NCBI RefSeq assembly: GCF_016278365.1
Contig: NZ_JADQBZ010000003.1
Location: forward strand, 186,001-250,000
Source of the DNA: Methanolobus sp.
GTDB lineage: Archaea; Halobacteriota; Methanosarcinia; Methanosarcinales; Methanosarcinaceae
Reading direction: 5' to 3'
DNA: 64,000 bases
Part shown: positions 17,580 through 26,992 of the stretch, one piece after another
How positions within the stretch are numbered: the first letter of the stretch is position 1
Layout: each line of letters opens with the position of its first letter
Position numbers and translations under genes: made by a program
The notes under the pieces: generated by a model
Database searches by the model: none
Seen by the model: only the letters and a program-made list of their open reading frames with translations
What the model was told of the DNA's origin: nothing

Positions 17580-19388
17580 TCAAGCTACCGAAACGTTATG
17601 GGAACTGGTGACAGTGTTCACACCGTCGCTCACAGTAACCTCAATGACATGTGACCCTGCGGATGCATAGTCAAGGTACCATTCGTAGCTTGTGGAAGTG
17701 CTTACCTCTGTGCCATCTATTGTAATAGAGTAGCTGAGTTCGTCGCCTTCAGCATCGACCGCTCCCACGCTGATATTGACAGTGCTTCCCTCTTCTAATA
17801 CTGCAGCTTCTACAGGCTCGAAGATAGTGATTATTGGAGCTCGGTTATCGTCCACTAAAGATGGTTTATCCGAAGCACTTTTGGATGCTTCAGTAGCGTT
17901 ACTGTATTGGTCAACGTTAATGCTGTCACCGTTTGGTTCAGATCCATTAATGGAATCTGATGCCGGATTTCCGTCTTCAGTGAGTGGATTTGTCATCGAA
18001 CTCATTAAGCGGAAATCATGGTTTGAGGGATCTACGAAGAGTGGGTCTTCGTTAATGTCAGTATCAGATGATTGAACATTATTGTAGTTCCCATTTATAT
18101 TGTTCCAGATAACGTTGTTTTCCAGGACGAACTTATAGTTACTGCCAAGGCGGTTGTTGATGCCAAAACCGTCATTGTTCAGGACAGGTGAATCAACAGT
18201 GTTTGTGATGATGTTATTCCTCACAATTGTTGTATAGGTAGCACTTTGAGTATTGGCGAATCTCTGCCCATATGCTATTCCATCTCCCATACTTCCATCT
18301 ATCACATTATTTTCGATGATGACATTGCTCCATCCGTCAAGCCATATTCCTCCACCATAGGGATATCCGGTCCTGTAATTTGTACCTGCACCATGAATGG
18401 TATTGTTGTATATATGTACGTCTCTTGCATATGTAGTTGGCAGATTATTAGCATCTTTGGCTATGGCCAGTACAATGCCCATCTCGCGTGTGTCGTATAT
18501 TGTATTATATGCGATTGTGATGTTGTATGACTCGAGCTGATTGGCATGCTTAAGCAGGTATATGCCGGAGCATCCGTAAAGCGCATTTTTGTCTGTCTGG
18601 ATGGAGTTGTTTGTAACCATCGTGTTTGCGCAATTATCAAGCCTTATACCACAGTCAGCAGCGACGCGGGATAGTGTATTACCATCGATGGTAACATGAT
18701 TCTCGGATTTTAGGAAAATGTCATCATGACCGGTATCATGGATCGTATTATTCAGGATCTTGTGGTGTCCTTTTCCACCATGGATCTTGACACCGTCTCC
18801 TGCTATATCCCGAATTACCATGTCCTTTACCGTAATGCGCTCAGAACTGAAGAATTGGATTGCGGGGAAGGAATCGACTTCTTTCATGGCTATGATGGCG
18901 TTCTGATCATATCTGTTGCCGTTTATCGTGAATCCGCTTATCGTAATGTCTGAACTGGCTGTAGTTGCTCCTGTGATCATCGGTGTCAACATATCAGAAC
19001 GGGTAACACGCCATCCTTTGACCAGTTCCACAGTCGCATCCGAATCGCCTGTCAGTGTCATACCATCCGGGACTCTAATACTATCGTCTATAGTATAAGT
19101 TCCTGATTTAATGTATACTGTGTCGAAATTATTGTTTTTTGCATATTGTAATGCTTCATTAATTTCAACCTGGTCAGCTATTCCATCGCAATTGTAGTCG
19201 CCACTGCCATCTATGGCTACATAAATGACCGGTACTGATGAAATGGTGTTGTCTTTGGAAACGCTTACTGTGTTGTTATTCTCTTCACCGGCGGTGGTGT
19301 CGGCCGCTGAAGCAATTGCTGTTCCCAGACTTAAGCCAAGGAGCAGACATATCATTAAAAAGCTGGGGATTTTTCTTCTATAAACCAT
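17580..19388 (-). CDS. Secreted beta-helix protein with Ig-like domain
   Basis: A 602-residue paralog of the 855-residue protein. It has its own signal peptide (FLMICLLLGLSLGTAIASAA), then the same right-handed beta-helix (about 50-470), a short Ser/Asn-rich linker and the Ig-like domain (EPVEAAVLEEGSTVNISVGA to VTSSHNVSVA), where it stops. The DNRLRE module is missing between helix and Ig domain, and the dockerin is missing at the end. GAGAGG lies upstream of the ATG. An extracellular role on surface polysaccharide is likely by family; no catalytic residues can be assigned. Confidence 0.85.
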   Translation of the reverse strand: MVYRRKIPSFLMICLLLGLSLGTAIASAADTTAGEENNNTVSVSKDNTISSVPVIYVAIDGSGDYNCDGIADQVEINEALQYAKNNNFDTVYIKSGTYTIDDSIRVPDGMTLTGDSDATVELVKGWRVTRSDMLTPMITGATTASSDITISGFTINGNRYDQNAIIAMKEVDSFPAIQFFSSERITVKDMVIRDIAGDGVKIHGGKGHHKILNNTIHDTGHDDIFLKSENHVTIDGNTLSRVAADCGIRLDNCANTMVTNNSIQTDKNALYGCSGIYLLKHANQLESYNITIAYNTIYDTREMGIVLAIAKDANNLPTTYARDVHIYNNTIHGAGTNYRTGYPYGGGIWLDGWSNVIIENNVIDGSMGDGIAYGQRFANTQSATYTTIVRNNIITNTVDSPVLNNDGFGINNRLGSNYKFVLENNVIWNNINGNYNNVQSSDTDINEDPLFVDPSNHDFRLMSSMTNPLTEDGNPASDSINGSEPNGDSINVDQYSNATEASKSASDKPSLVDDNRAPIITIFEPVEAAVLEEGSTVNISVGAVDAEGDELSYSITIDGTEVSTSTSYEWYLDYASAGSHVIEVTVSDGVNTVTSSHNVSVA

Positions 19389-19752
19389 TTTAGGCCTCTC
19401 ACTATATGTAATAGCCGTTTTTCGGTTATCTGGGTCAAGCTGTCAAAAACAAGTCTATGGGTCAAACTTGTCCTTTGAAGAAAAACACGTATGACACCTG
19501 GGGAGGGTGTCCGTTATTTCGTCAATGGATCAAGTGGGGTAACTACATTTTGTGACGAGCTCCTCGATAATATACGTTGATGTATATATATCATTGCAGG
19601 TCCAAAAAAGACTTTAAGTTACTCAAAAGTCATTTTAAAGCTATTTTAAGACTCTTTTAAACAAGAAGTAATTAGTTAAACAAGAAGTAATTAGTTGCAA
19701 TAAATTGAAACTCACTTTTCAAAAAAGAAGATATGCTTTTTTAGGACATAAG
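19389..19752. other. Intergenic region between surface-protein genes and glycan cluster
   Basis: About 360 AT-rich bases without a gene. They separate the end of the flippase gene from the promoter of the beta-helix gene. The only structure I see is the short tandem repeat listed separately and several loosely similar TTTTAA-containing decamers around 19,610-19,660. Confidence 0.5.
19657..19696. repeat. Two-copy 19-bp tandem repeat
   Basis: The sequence TTAAACAAGAAGTAATTAGT occurs twice with a period of 19 bases. There are only two copies and no spacers, so this is not a CRISPR array. It may be slippage DNA or a protein-binding pair downstream of the flippase gene. Confidence 0.7.
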
Positions 19753-21240
19753 TTAAAAAAGATGGGCTTTCAAATTCAGTTTCTTATCTGTTGTGATAAT
19801 ATATCCATAGTAGATAGCAATAAGGAGAACAGAAACAGCTACAATAACAAACTGGTTTACTTCAAGTAATTTCAAAATAATAAGGATAGTTCCTGCAGGG
19901 ATAAAATATAGCAGATTAGAAGTAACAATCTGTGCCACTCTGGACATTTTCACCCCTGCGAAATACATCATCTTTAGGCACAAATATCCATATACCATAA
20001 TACCTGATGCTGCAAAAAGAATCAATGCTAATCTTGCACTGCCCAAATAGCCTCCTATTGCAAGAGATAATATCCGGGTTGCAAAGTTAAAAGCATTGAA
20101 TTTGAGACCAAATTGTTGTTTCTCCAATACCACATAGATCGAACTTAGTGGAGAGGAAATGAACCATACAAATGCCCAAATGCTCAGGATCTGCGCATAT
20201 ACTCCTGCTTCGGTCCAAGTTTGTCCAAAGACTACACTGAAAATATCGCTCCCAACAATTGTAACAGTAAGTATGGGAAACATCCCGACTACCACAAGAG
20301 CTCTGAATACATTTTCAACAAGTAAGTTCAAGTTGTTTTCGTAATTGGCAATCGAAGCTCTTTGGAAGAACACTTGTGAAATAGATTTACCGACAAAGTT
20401 CATAGGCATTTGAAGCAGACGAAATCCTAACGAATAAAATCCTACAATAGCAGGAGAGAAAAAAAATGCAAGTAAAAATGCTGGAAGTTGCCAGGAAATA
20501 GCGTTCAGAAGAGCAGACCAGCTATCAATGAGGGGAAATTTCCGATGTCTTTTAAGACCAATAAGCATTTTCCTTGGATGAATGTATGTTCTAAACAGTT
20601 TTTTATCGTCTTTCCATATCTGTCCTCCAAGGACGCTTGTAGAGATAAACGTTCCAACAAAACTCCCAGCGATCAAACCAATCTCTGTTGTATATCCGCT
20701 GACTCCAGCACCTATCTGGGTTCCAGTTGACGAGAGTGAACTGGAAACCTGAGCAAAAGATAGTCTCTTAAAATTTTTTGTTCTGGAGTTCCAGTAATTC
20801 AGAGCAAGGAAAACCCCACTAATAAGGATAAATGGCGGTATTAACCACACATAATTTTCAAGCTGAGGAGAGTTGAGAGCTACAACCAGGGGAGCCTTGA
20901 ATATGTATATTAATGGAATCGTTACTATTGATGTCATTATAACGATGGCAATACTCAAAGCAAGAAGATTTATAGCATCATCATCTGACTCCGGCAGCAT
21001 TATTGAAAGTTCATATCGAAGACAGGCAATAACCCCTATAATTCCGGTAACGGAAATGAATAGGGCCCACACTCCAAAATCTTCTGGCCCGTAGAGCCTT
21101 GTAAGTATAGGAGCCGCTAATAGGCTGACTATTTGAGCAAAAGTTGTTCCACCAACAAGTGTTAAAACATCAGATGCGAAGCTTTTATGCTTTTTTTGAT
21201 TGGTAGAAGTATCGTTTGTTTTTTCCTCCTCATGATTCAT
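19753..21240 (-). CDS. Polysaccharide flippase (Wzx/PST family)
   Basis: A 495-residue integral membrane protein with about 12-14 hydrophobic helices. The opening after a charged N-tail (SDVLTLVGGTTFAQIVSLLA) and LTRLYGPEDFGVWALFIS are the classic start of Wzx-type oligosaccharide flippases of the MATE-like superfamily. It should move lipid-linked sugar units across the membrane. It is the last gene of the minus-strand glycan cluster and stands about 70 bases from the preceding glycosyltransferase. Confidence 0.88.
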   Translation of the reverse strand: MNHEEEKTNDTSTNQKKHKSFASDVLTLVGGTTFAQIVSLLAAPILTRLYGPEDFGVWALFISVTGIIGVIACLRYELSIMLPESDDDAINLLALSIAIVIMTSIVTIPLIYIFKAPLVVALNSPQLENYVWLIPPFILISGVFLALNYWNSRTKNFKRLSFAQVSSSLSSTGTQIGAGVSGYTTEIGLIAGSFVGTFISTSVLGGQIWKDDKKLFRTYIHPRKMLIGLKRHRKFPLIDSWSALLNAISWQLPAFLLAFFFSPAIVGFYSLGFRLLQMPMNFVGKSISQVFFQRASIANYENNLNLLVENVFRALVVVGMFPILTVTIVGSDIFSVVFGQTWTEAGVYAQILSIWAFVWFISSPLSSIYVVLEKQQFGLKFNAFNFATRILSLAIGGYLGSARLALILFAASGIMVYGYLCLKMMYFAGVKMSRVAQIVTSNLLYFIPAGTILIILKLLEVNQFVIVAVSVLLIAIYYGYIITTDKKLNLKAHLF

Positions 21241-21309
21241 TTATTTGTACCTTTATTCAAAATTCGCTGTTAAACCTATAGTTATATAAATAGTATTTAT
21301 AAAAATCAG

Positions 21310-22431
21310 TCATAGCTTGCTGTATAATTCTAATAGTTTTTTTTCTTCATTTTCCCAATTTAAATTATTCTTTGCAATTTCAGTATTTTGTTTCATTTCT
21401 TCATACTCCTCCCTGTTGCTGAAAAATTTCACGATGCATTTAGCAAAATCCTCGGGATTTTCACTATCCGCTAGCAAACCAATCTTGTATTTTAATACAT
21501 TCTCTTTTAGAAATGGGTAATCTGGAACCAGTACTGGAATATTGGAATGGATATATTCAAAGAATTTGTTTGGTGCCATGTAATAATGACTTAAATTATA
21601 TTTCTCTGGATAAATTACACCCAGATGTGCAATTTTTGTGTATGAAAGCAATTCTTCGTGAGGAATCCTTCCTGTGAAATGGATTTTTTGACCTAGTGAT
21701 AATTGTTTAGACAGATCAATCAATTCATCAAGGAGAGGTCCATCACCTATTATAAGTAAATTATAGTCATCGCTCAGATAAGCAACAGATTTGATCAAAT
21801 TTCTTAAGCCCAGACCTTCCCTTATTATTCCCTGGAAAACAATAACATTTTTTCCATCATACTTTGACTCCAGTTCGGTATTTGTATTACATTCGTTAGA
21901 ATTACGCAGGGAGGGACAATTCATGATTACAGACGGAACATTTTTAAGATCATAACGTTGCTGTAATTCTTGAGCTATAAAATCATTGACAGTAATTATT
22001 AGATCAACTTTCTTTATAAGGAAACGTTCCAGGTAGTAATAGATATTTTTATAGTTATTTTTACTATTGAAGTCTCTTATAAACAGTTCATGGGAGTCAT
22101 ATACTACTTTTGATCTATTCCATTTTGAAGCAATATAGCATTCTAACAAAGTACTCATATCGTGAGCATGATAAACATCTGCATTTTCTTTAATTGAATG
22201 AGATATAAACTTTGGAGAATGCTCTAGTTTTCCCATGAACGAGTTCTCCTTCATTTTTTTATTAATTCTTTTTATAGAAAAACCATCTTTCTGTTGGAAT
22301 TTCGGTGTTTCATCTTTAGATATTGCCCAGATCACTACCTCATGTCCACCTTTGGAGAGAGAAGTAGCTTCTTTTAATACTCTTGCATCAGTTGTACAAG
22401 GATTTGTAACCAGCATACAGATTTTCACCAT
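21310..22431 (-). CDS. Glycosyltransferase family 4-like
   Basis: A GT-B fold glycosyltransferase of 373 residues. The N-terminal domain starts MVKICMLVTNPCTTDARVLK, and the donor-binding half contains VFQGIIREGLGLRNLIKSV, LLIIGDGPLLDELI and YIHSNIPVLVPD. I moved the start to the ATG at 22431, 13 codons inside the longest frame, because GGGAG stands four bases before it. Base composition is strongly AT-rich, like the whole cluster. The sugar donor cannot be told. Confidence 0.85.
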   Translation of the reverse strand: MVKICMLVTNPCTTDARVLKEATSLSKGGHEVVIWAISKDETPKFQQKDGFSIKRINKKMKENSFMGKLEHSPKFISHSIKENADVYHAHDMSTLLECYIASKWNRSKVVYDSHELFIRDFNSKNNYKNIYYYLERFLIKKVDLIITVNDFIAQELQQRYDLKNVPSVIMNCPSLRNSNECNTNTELESKYDGKNVIVFQGIIREGLGLRNLIKSVAYLSDDYNLLIIGDGPLLDELIDLSKQLSLGQKIHFTGRIPHEELLSYTKIAHLGVIYPEKYNLSHYYMAPNKFFEYIHSNIPVLVPDYPFLKENVLKYKIGLLADSENPEDFAKCIVKFFSNREEYEEMKQNTEIAKNNLNWENEEKKLLELYSKL

Positions 22432-22484
22432 ATTACTCCCTTCAAATAAAATGTATAATAAACGTTCCAAATTGGAAAAGACTT

Positions 22485-24416
22485 TTAATAATATACCTCT
22501 ACATGAGAATTTGAGTAAAGTTTATTTCTTTTTTCAAACTCTGAGCTCATCCGATTCCATTCCGGACTATCTGATCTCATATCCACCATTCCTCCGTCCC
22601 CTACTCTTAAACCTGACTCAAGGAAAGCTTTGTTACGCCAGACTATGTATCCGTTGGTTCTCTGAATATTGCGTACGCTAAGAGAAGTCCGAAAACTTTC
22701 ATTATAATAGGGAAGCCCTAAAGTTTCAGTCTGACTAAAATTTTGGAATGGTATATATCTTCTAGTAAAATAATCTGAATATAATTGGGAACCATATGGG
22801 ATGTAATCGAAGACATAGTTGAAAGAAGCCACTTCCGCGGAATCAAAATATCTTCTTTCAGAATCGATGCTATAACTCGGTTCCGGAGATGTGGATATTA
22901 TTGAAGAGACCACAAGTATTGATAGGAGTAAAAGTGAAATGGTGTAAAAGTAGCTTTTATTTATTTTTTTAAATTGAAAAAGCTCCATTAAGTAAATTAA
23001 ACCTAAGGCCATCATAAAAGCTATAAAGGGACTCACTAACAAGATGAATCTATCAAATCTAAAGAATGTCATTGTATTCCAAAAAAGTTGCAAAGGAGTA
23101 GGAATATACAGTGGTAGTATCAACAACGAAATCAGAGCAAATACTTGCAGGTAACTTTTTTTATGTACATACCATGTCCCTCCGATTCCTACCAATGCCA
23201 AAAAAGTAACTGCAGAATAACCGATATTGTTGAAAATAAAATACCATTGATTACCTGCCTGGATAGTTGGTTTCATTGACAAAGATTCATAATTTGTAGA
23301 ATCAAAGTACAGTGCCGTTAATGATTGAGTAAAGGCATAGCTTACATAAAGCCAATAAGCAATGAAGCTAACTATTAGAAGTAACACGTATGTTTGACTT
23401 ATATAGCTACTTTTGTCTTGCATTATCTTACCTAGTACTATTTCAACAAATAGAATTAGGAAAAAGATGACAATTATTTGTGGTATTGACACTTGATGAA
23501 CTAATATGATGAACATCCCAAATAAAAGCCCTAATGTTTTTAAAAGAGGTGATTTTTTACTATTTCTATTGTATATTAAATATAAGATTATAACAAAACC
23601 AATAAATGCCATAGTTCGTGTCACCATATACATCCCGGAATAAACAGTAACACTAAATGTTGAAAAAAGCAAAGACGATAATAGTGATACTCTCTTATCA
23701 TTAGAGATATTAAGCATTACTAAATATACAAAAAATATAGAAGTTGCAAAGACAGGCGCTGTTATTAAAAAATAAGAGATCTGGATATTGGAACCAAGTA
23801 AATATGAAACCTCAGATATAAAAATATGAAATAATGGAAAATCCGCATAAGCGCTACTCAAATCTATAGGAATAGTGTGACCTGACAAAAAAGTTACCTC
23901 TGAAAGGAACATATGTGGCAATATATCAGTTCCACCAAAGTATAATGAATATTTTAAAGTGACACTATACGTTAAATTTAATAGTAGAAAGAATATTTCA
24001 AATAAAATTATATGGGGACTATTTGATCGAGTGAATATTTGAATGAAAACAATGAAATATAATATTAATATAATAGTTAAATACTGTAAAGGTCGAGTAG
24101 TTGACATGAGCAGGATGATGAGACTCGCCAAGTAAAGAATACAAAATAATTTTATACACTTCTTTTCGCTTAAGTTGACCAAACTAGAATTATGCTCTTT
24201 TCTTTCATTTGAGTTTTTATAGATATAAGATAAAGTAACTGCAGCAAATATTCCTGGAACTGCTATTATTGAACCTCTTATAAGTAAGTCAAATCTATTG
24301 AGAATAACTGCTCCAAAAACACCACTTAATATAGCAAAAACAATTAGAAACGGCAAAATTAAAGCTAAATTAATGGTAATATTATCTTTGAGTGGTTTTT
24401 TAACTTTAATGATCAT
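22485..24416 (-). CDS. Polytopic membrane protein, GT-C-like glycosyltransferase candidate
   Basis: A 643-residue protein with about 14 membrane helices and a soluble C-terminal domain of roughly 120 residues. The first large loop carries GGTDILPHMFLSEVTFLSG and AYADFPLFHIFISE, an acidic-plus-His arrangement like the catalytic loop of GT-C enzymes that use lipid-linked sugars. I cannot assign a family. It could also be a polysaccharide polymerase. GAGGTAGAC precedes the ATG. It lies between two glycosyltransferases, which supports a role in glycan assembly. Confidence 0.65.
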   Translation of the reverse strand: MIIKVKKPLKDNITINLALILPFLIVFAILSGVFGAVILNRFDLLIRGSIIAVPGIFAAVTLSYIYKNSNERKEHNSSLVNLSEKKCIKLFCILYLASLIILLMSTTRPLQYLTIILILYFIVFIQIFTRSNSPHIILFEIFFLLLNLTYSVTLKYSLYFGGTDILPHMFLSEVTFLSGHTIPIDLSSAYADFPLFHIFISEVSYLLGSNIQISYFLITAPVFATSIFFVYLVMLNISNDKRVSLLSSLLFSTFSVTVYSGMYMVTRTMAFIGFVIILYLIYNRNSKKSPLLKTLGLLFGMFIILVHQVSIPQIIVIFFLILFVEIVLGKIMQDKSSYISQTYVLLLIVSFIAYWLYVSYAFTQSLTALYFDSTNYESLSMKPTIQAGNQWYFIFNNIGYSAVTFLALVGIGGTWYVHKKSYLQVFALISLLILPLYIPTPLQLFWNTMTFFRFDRFILLVSPFIAFMMALGLIYLMELFQFKKINKSYFYTISLLLLSILVVSSIISTSPEPSYSIDSERRYFDSAEVASFNYVFDYIPYGSQLYSDYFTRRYIPFQNFSQTETLGLPYYNESFRTSLSVRNIQRTNGYIVWRNKAFLESGLRVGDGGMVDMRSDSPEWNRMSSEFEKRNKLYSNSHVEVYY

Positions 24417-24546
24417 TGTCTACCTCATTAAGCTAAATATTCTTTTATCACTGCTCATAATCAAACCACGATGGCCCTTAAATCAGAGAACACCATACTA
24501 TAGATTTTCAAGGAAATTTATAAAAATAACATTTTAATTCCTAATG

Positions 24547-25653
24547 TTATTTGCATGGAGGAGATGTATAAATATATTGAACCTGCGCAGCTATATTCTC
24601 CCACTGGTATTGTTGGACATGATTCAAAATTTTCTTCTCGTCCCACTTTTTCTCCAAAGCAATGCCTATCTTCTCTGCCAGATCCTGCGAGTTACCCGGT
24701 TCAACAAGTAGCCCGTAATCATCAGAAATTATAATTTCTTCACTACCACCATTGCGAGTGGCAACAACAGGTTTCCCACATCCCATTGCTTCGATCTGGA
24801 CAATACCAAAACTTTCTCCATCTAAAAAGCTTGGAAATATCAATAATTCTGCAGAATTCAGATATAATGGTAAATCATCCCATTTAGCTCTTCCAGTGAG
24901 AATTACAGAACCTTCAAGAGAATGCTCTTCTATCAAACTCTCTAATTCGTTGTAGCTAGGACCATTTCCTACAATATAGCACAGCAGATTGTCCAGCTGG
25001 AACTTTTGTTTGAGTATGCTTACAGCCTCGATCAGATTCTTATGTCCTTTATGTGGCAACAAATTACCAATACTTACAATGACAATCGATTCAGAAGGAA
25101 TTTGAAGCTTCTTTTTTGACTCCTCTTTCAAAAGGGGCCTGAACAAATTGTCATCATAGCCATTAGGTATGACCTTTATTTTCGATGCACAGTTATCGGC
25201 AACATAGTCCAGCAATAATCGTTTGTTTCTTTCTGAAACAGTAACAAAAGTATCACAATTTTGAATTACAAAACTGATAATTCCATGATATCTTTTATAG
25301 AAATCGATCCATGAAAAATGGAATGTGACAACAGAATGTTTTTTTAACATTTTAGCTGCTGCGATTCCGCTGATTGAAGATATGAAACTGAAAATACCAC
25401 CCGAGGTCTGAATGTGAATTATATCGTATTCACTTCTTTTCCTATACGATTCAATAACCAATCCTAATGTTCTGTAATATGTTTTTCTGAAAGCACCTAC
25501 TTCAGAAGGCTCCAATTCTTTTTCCGAATCTCCCAGAAAACTGTATGGAATTACAGTTGAGCCTGTTCTTAATAGTGAATTCGTCAAGTTAATGGTATGT
25601 GCTGAAACACCGCCTGCTTTTGCAATCGGTCCACACATCAGTACCCTTGTCAT
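24547..25653 (-). CDS. Glycosyltransferase family 4
   Basis: A GT-B glycosyltransferase of 368 residues. MTRVLMCGPIAKAGGVSAHT is the N-terminal glycine loop, and IVSIGNLLPHKGHKNLIEAV, PSFLDGESFGIVQIEAMGCG and GLLVEPGNSQDLAEKI are the donor-site motifs, with the E-x7-E pair in the second. I place the start at 25653, where ATG overlaps the upstream TGA as ATGA, rather than at the longer in-frame start. Confidence 0.9.
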   Translation of the reverse strand: MTRVLMCGPIAKAGGVSAHTINLTNSLLRTGSTVIPYSFLGDSEKELEPSEVGAFRKTYYRTLGLVIESYRKRSEYDIIHIQTSGGIFSFISSISGIAAAKMLKKHSVVTFHFSWIDFYKRYHGIISFVIQNCDTFVTVSERNKRLLLDYVADNCASKIKVIPNGYDDNLFRPLLKEESKKKLQIPSESIVIVSIGNLLPHKGHKNLIEAVSILKQKFQLDNLLCYIVGNGPSYNELESLIEEHSLEGSVILTGRAKWDDLPLYLNSAELLIFPSFLDGESFGIVQIEAMGCGKPVVATRNGGSEEIIISDDYGLLVEPGNSQDLAEKIGIALEKKWDEKKILNHVQQYQWENIAAQVQYIYTSPPCK

Positions 25654-26873
25654 TTTACCATCTCTGCTCTTTCCAGATAAGTGGATAAAGCTAACATCAT
25701 CCAACCCTGACACCACCTCATATGAGGAATTTTGTTTGTGAAAAACCGATGTTTGTAATAGTAGAAATAACCGGAATCATCCTGCATGTTTGAAATAGTC
25801 CATCTGGCAATTTTTCCTGCAAAATCTAAGTATTCGGGTTCGTAAAGACTAAATTTGCTGAAAGTAATTATGCCCTGGGCCTGACTATGTGCATCATTCG
25901 GATAAAATCGAGGATAACGGAAATGACATCTGCCATCGTCAAGGAATTGTTTGTTTCGGTAAAAGTCTATGCCCTTTTGGATCGATTCGAGTACAGTTGC
26001 TTTTTCATCCGTAGCAGCAAACGGTAAATACTCGATCAATCCATCCAATATGAACCCTTGGTGAAAATCTGTTTGTATCCTCTCTTTTCCATTATGATAT
26101 TTACTGTATACCCAGGAACCATCTGATCGTTGTGTTTTTATTAAGAGATCACAAAGATTGCGGGCTATCTCTTTCATTTCTTTATCGTTCTCAAACAAAT
26201 ACATCAATTTAGATATAGCTTCTAATCCTAAAGCAGAAGCATTTATCACCATTTTGTCGTTATCCAATGGACTGTACATTAAATAGAAAAGGCCATCTTC
26301 TGTTTCTTTTAAAAGATAATTTCGTATGAACTGATAAGCACTTTCGCTCATTTCTTTCAAATCATCTCTTTGAACCACGAAATAACTGTCAACCAGTGAT
26401 TTAATGACATTGGATGTTGTAATTACATCGGGTACTCTGGGGGACAATATGTTTTTGTCAGCACTTGTGTAATTAAAATAGTGAGACCAGCAATCATAAC
26501 CATATTCAGATTTGACTGACTCTTTTTTAAAAATCTCTATAGCGTTTAATATATCGGCCTTATATTTATCATCCTTTGTAATATTATACATTTTAGAGAA
26601 TGATTGATTAAATAGGCCCATACCTTTCATATCGACTCCTTTATTTATCTTAAGGAGAGATCTGAAATTTAGTGGAGAATATTTGTTAAATTGGGTTGCT
26701 ATTATTTGAAGTGGTTTTTGGTCCATACAGATTTTCTGGACTAATTCACTATTCAATGCATCATAAATGTCCCAACCACAATAACTCTCATTTTTTGTCC
26801 AATCGTAAAGGGATTTTTCTGATTCCCATACAAAGTTATTACTATCTCCAATACCCACGCTCTCAAACCCCAA
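25650..26873 (-). CDS. Alpha/alpha-toroid-like protein, possible polysaccharide-modifying enzyme
   Basis: A 407-residue soluble protein rich in paired helices with Trp, Tyr and His in the loops (YGYDCWSHYFNYTS, QTDFHQGFILDGLIEYLPF, CHFRYPRFYPNDAHSQAQG, HMRWCQGWMMLALSTYLE). This pattern suggests an (alpha/alpha)6 toroid like that of glucuronyl C5-epimerases or unsaturated-sugar hydrolases. I cannot name the family. The start is uncertain: the longest frame begins with TTG, a GTG lies five codons later, and the first ATG is near codon 50. Its stop overlaps the next glycosyltransferase start, so the two are coupled. Confidence 0.6.
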   Translation of the reverse strand: MGFESVGIGDSNNFVWESEKSLYDWTKNESYCGWDIYDALNSELVQKICMDQKPLQIIATQFNKYSPLNFRSLLKINKGVDMKGMGLFNQSFSKMYNITKDDKYKADILNAIEIFKKESVKSEYGYDCWSHYFNYTSADKNILSPRVPDVITTSNVIKSLVDSYFVVQRDDLKEMSESAYQFIRNYLLKETEDGLFYLMYSPLDNDKMVINASALGLEAISKLMYLFENDKEMKEIARNLCDLLIKTQRSDGSWVYSKYHNGKERIQTDFHQGFILDGLIEYLPFAATDEKATVLESIQKGIDFYRNKQFLDDGRCHFRYPRFYPNDAHSQAQGIITFSKFSLYEPEYLDFAGKIARWTISNMQDDSGYFYYYKHRFFTNKIPHMRWCQGWMMLALSTYLERAEMVK

Positions 26874-26992
26874 CGTAAATAGTAGATTTAATCAATAAAT
26901 ATCTTGTCATCAACATTTCAATTAGTCTTAATTTTGTTCCATTGCATTGAAATGTCTCTGACCTTTAATGTGACCAAAGTAAGTAATATTTA

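Noticed and set aside
19657-19696. Direct repeats that might be a CRISPR start
   Set aside because: Only two copies with no spacers and no cas genes nearby; a simple 19-bp tandem repeat.
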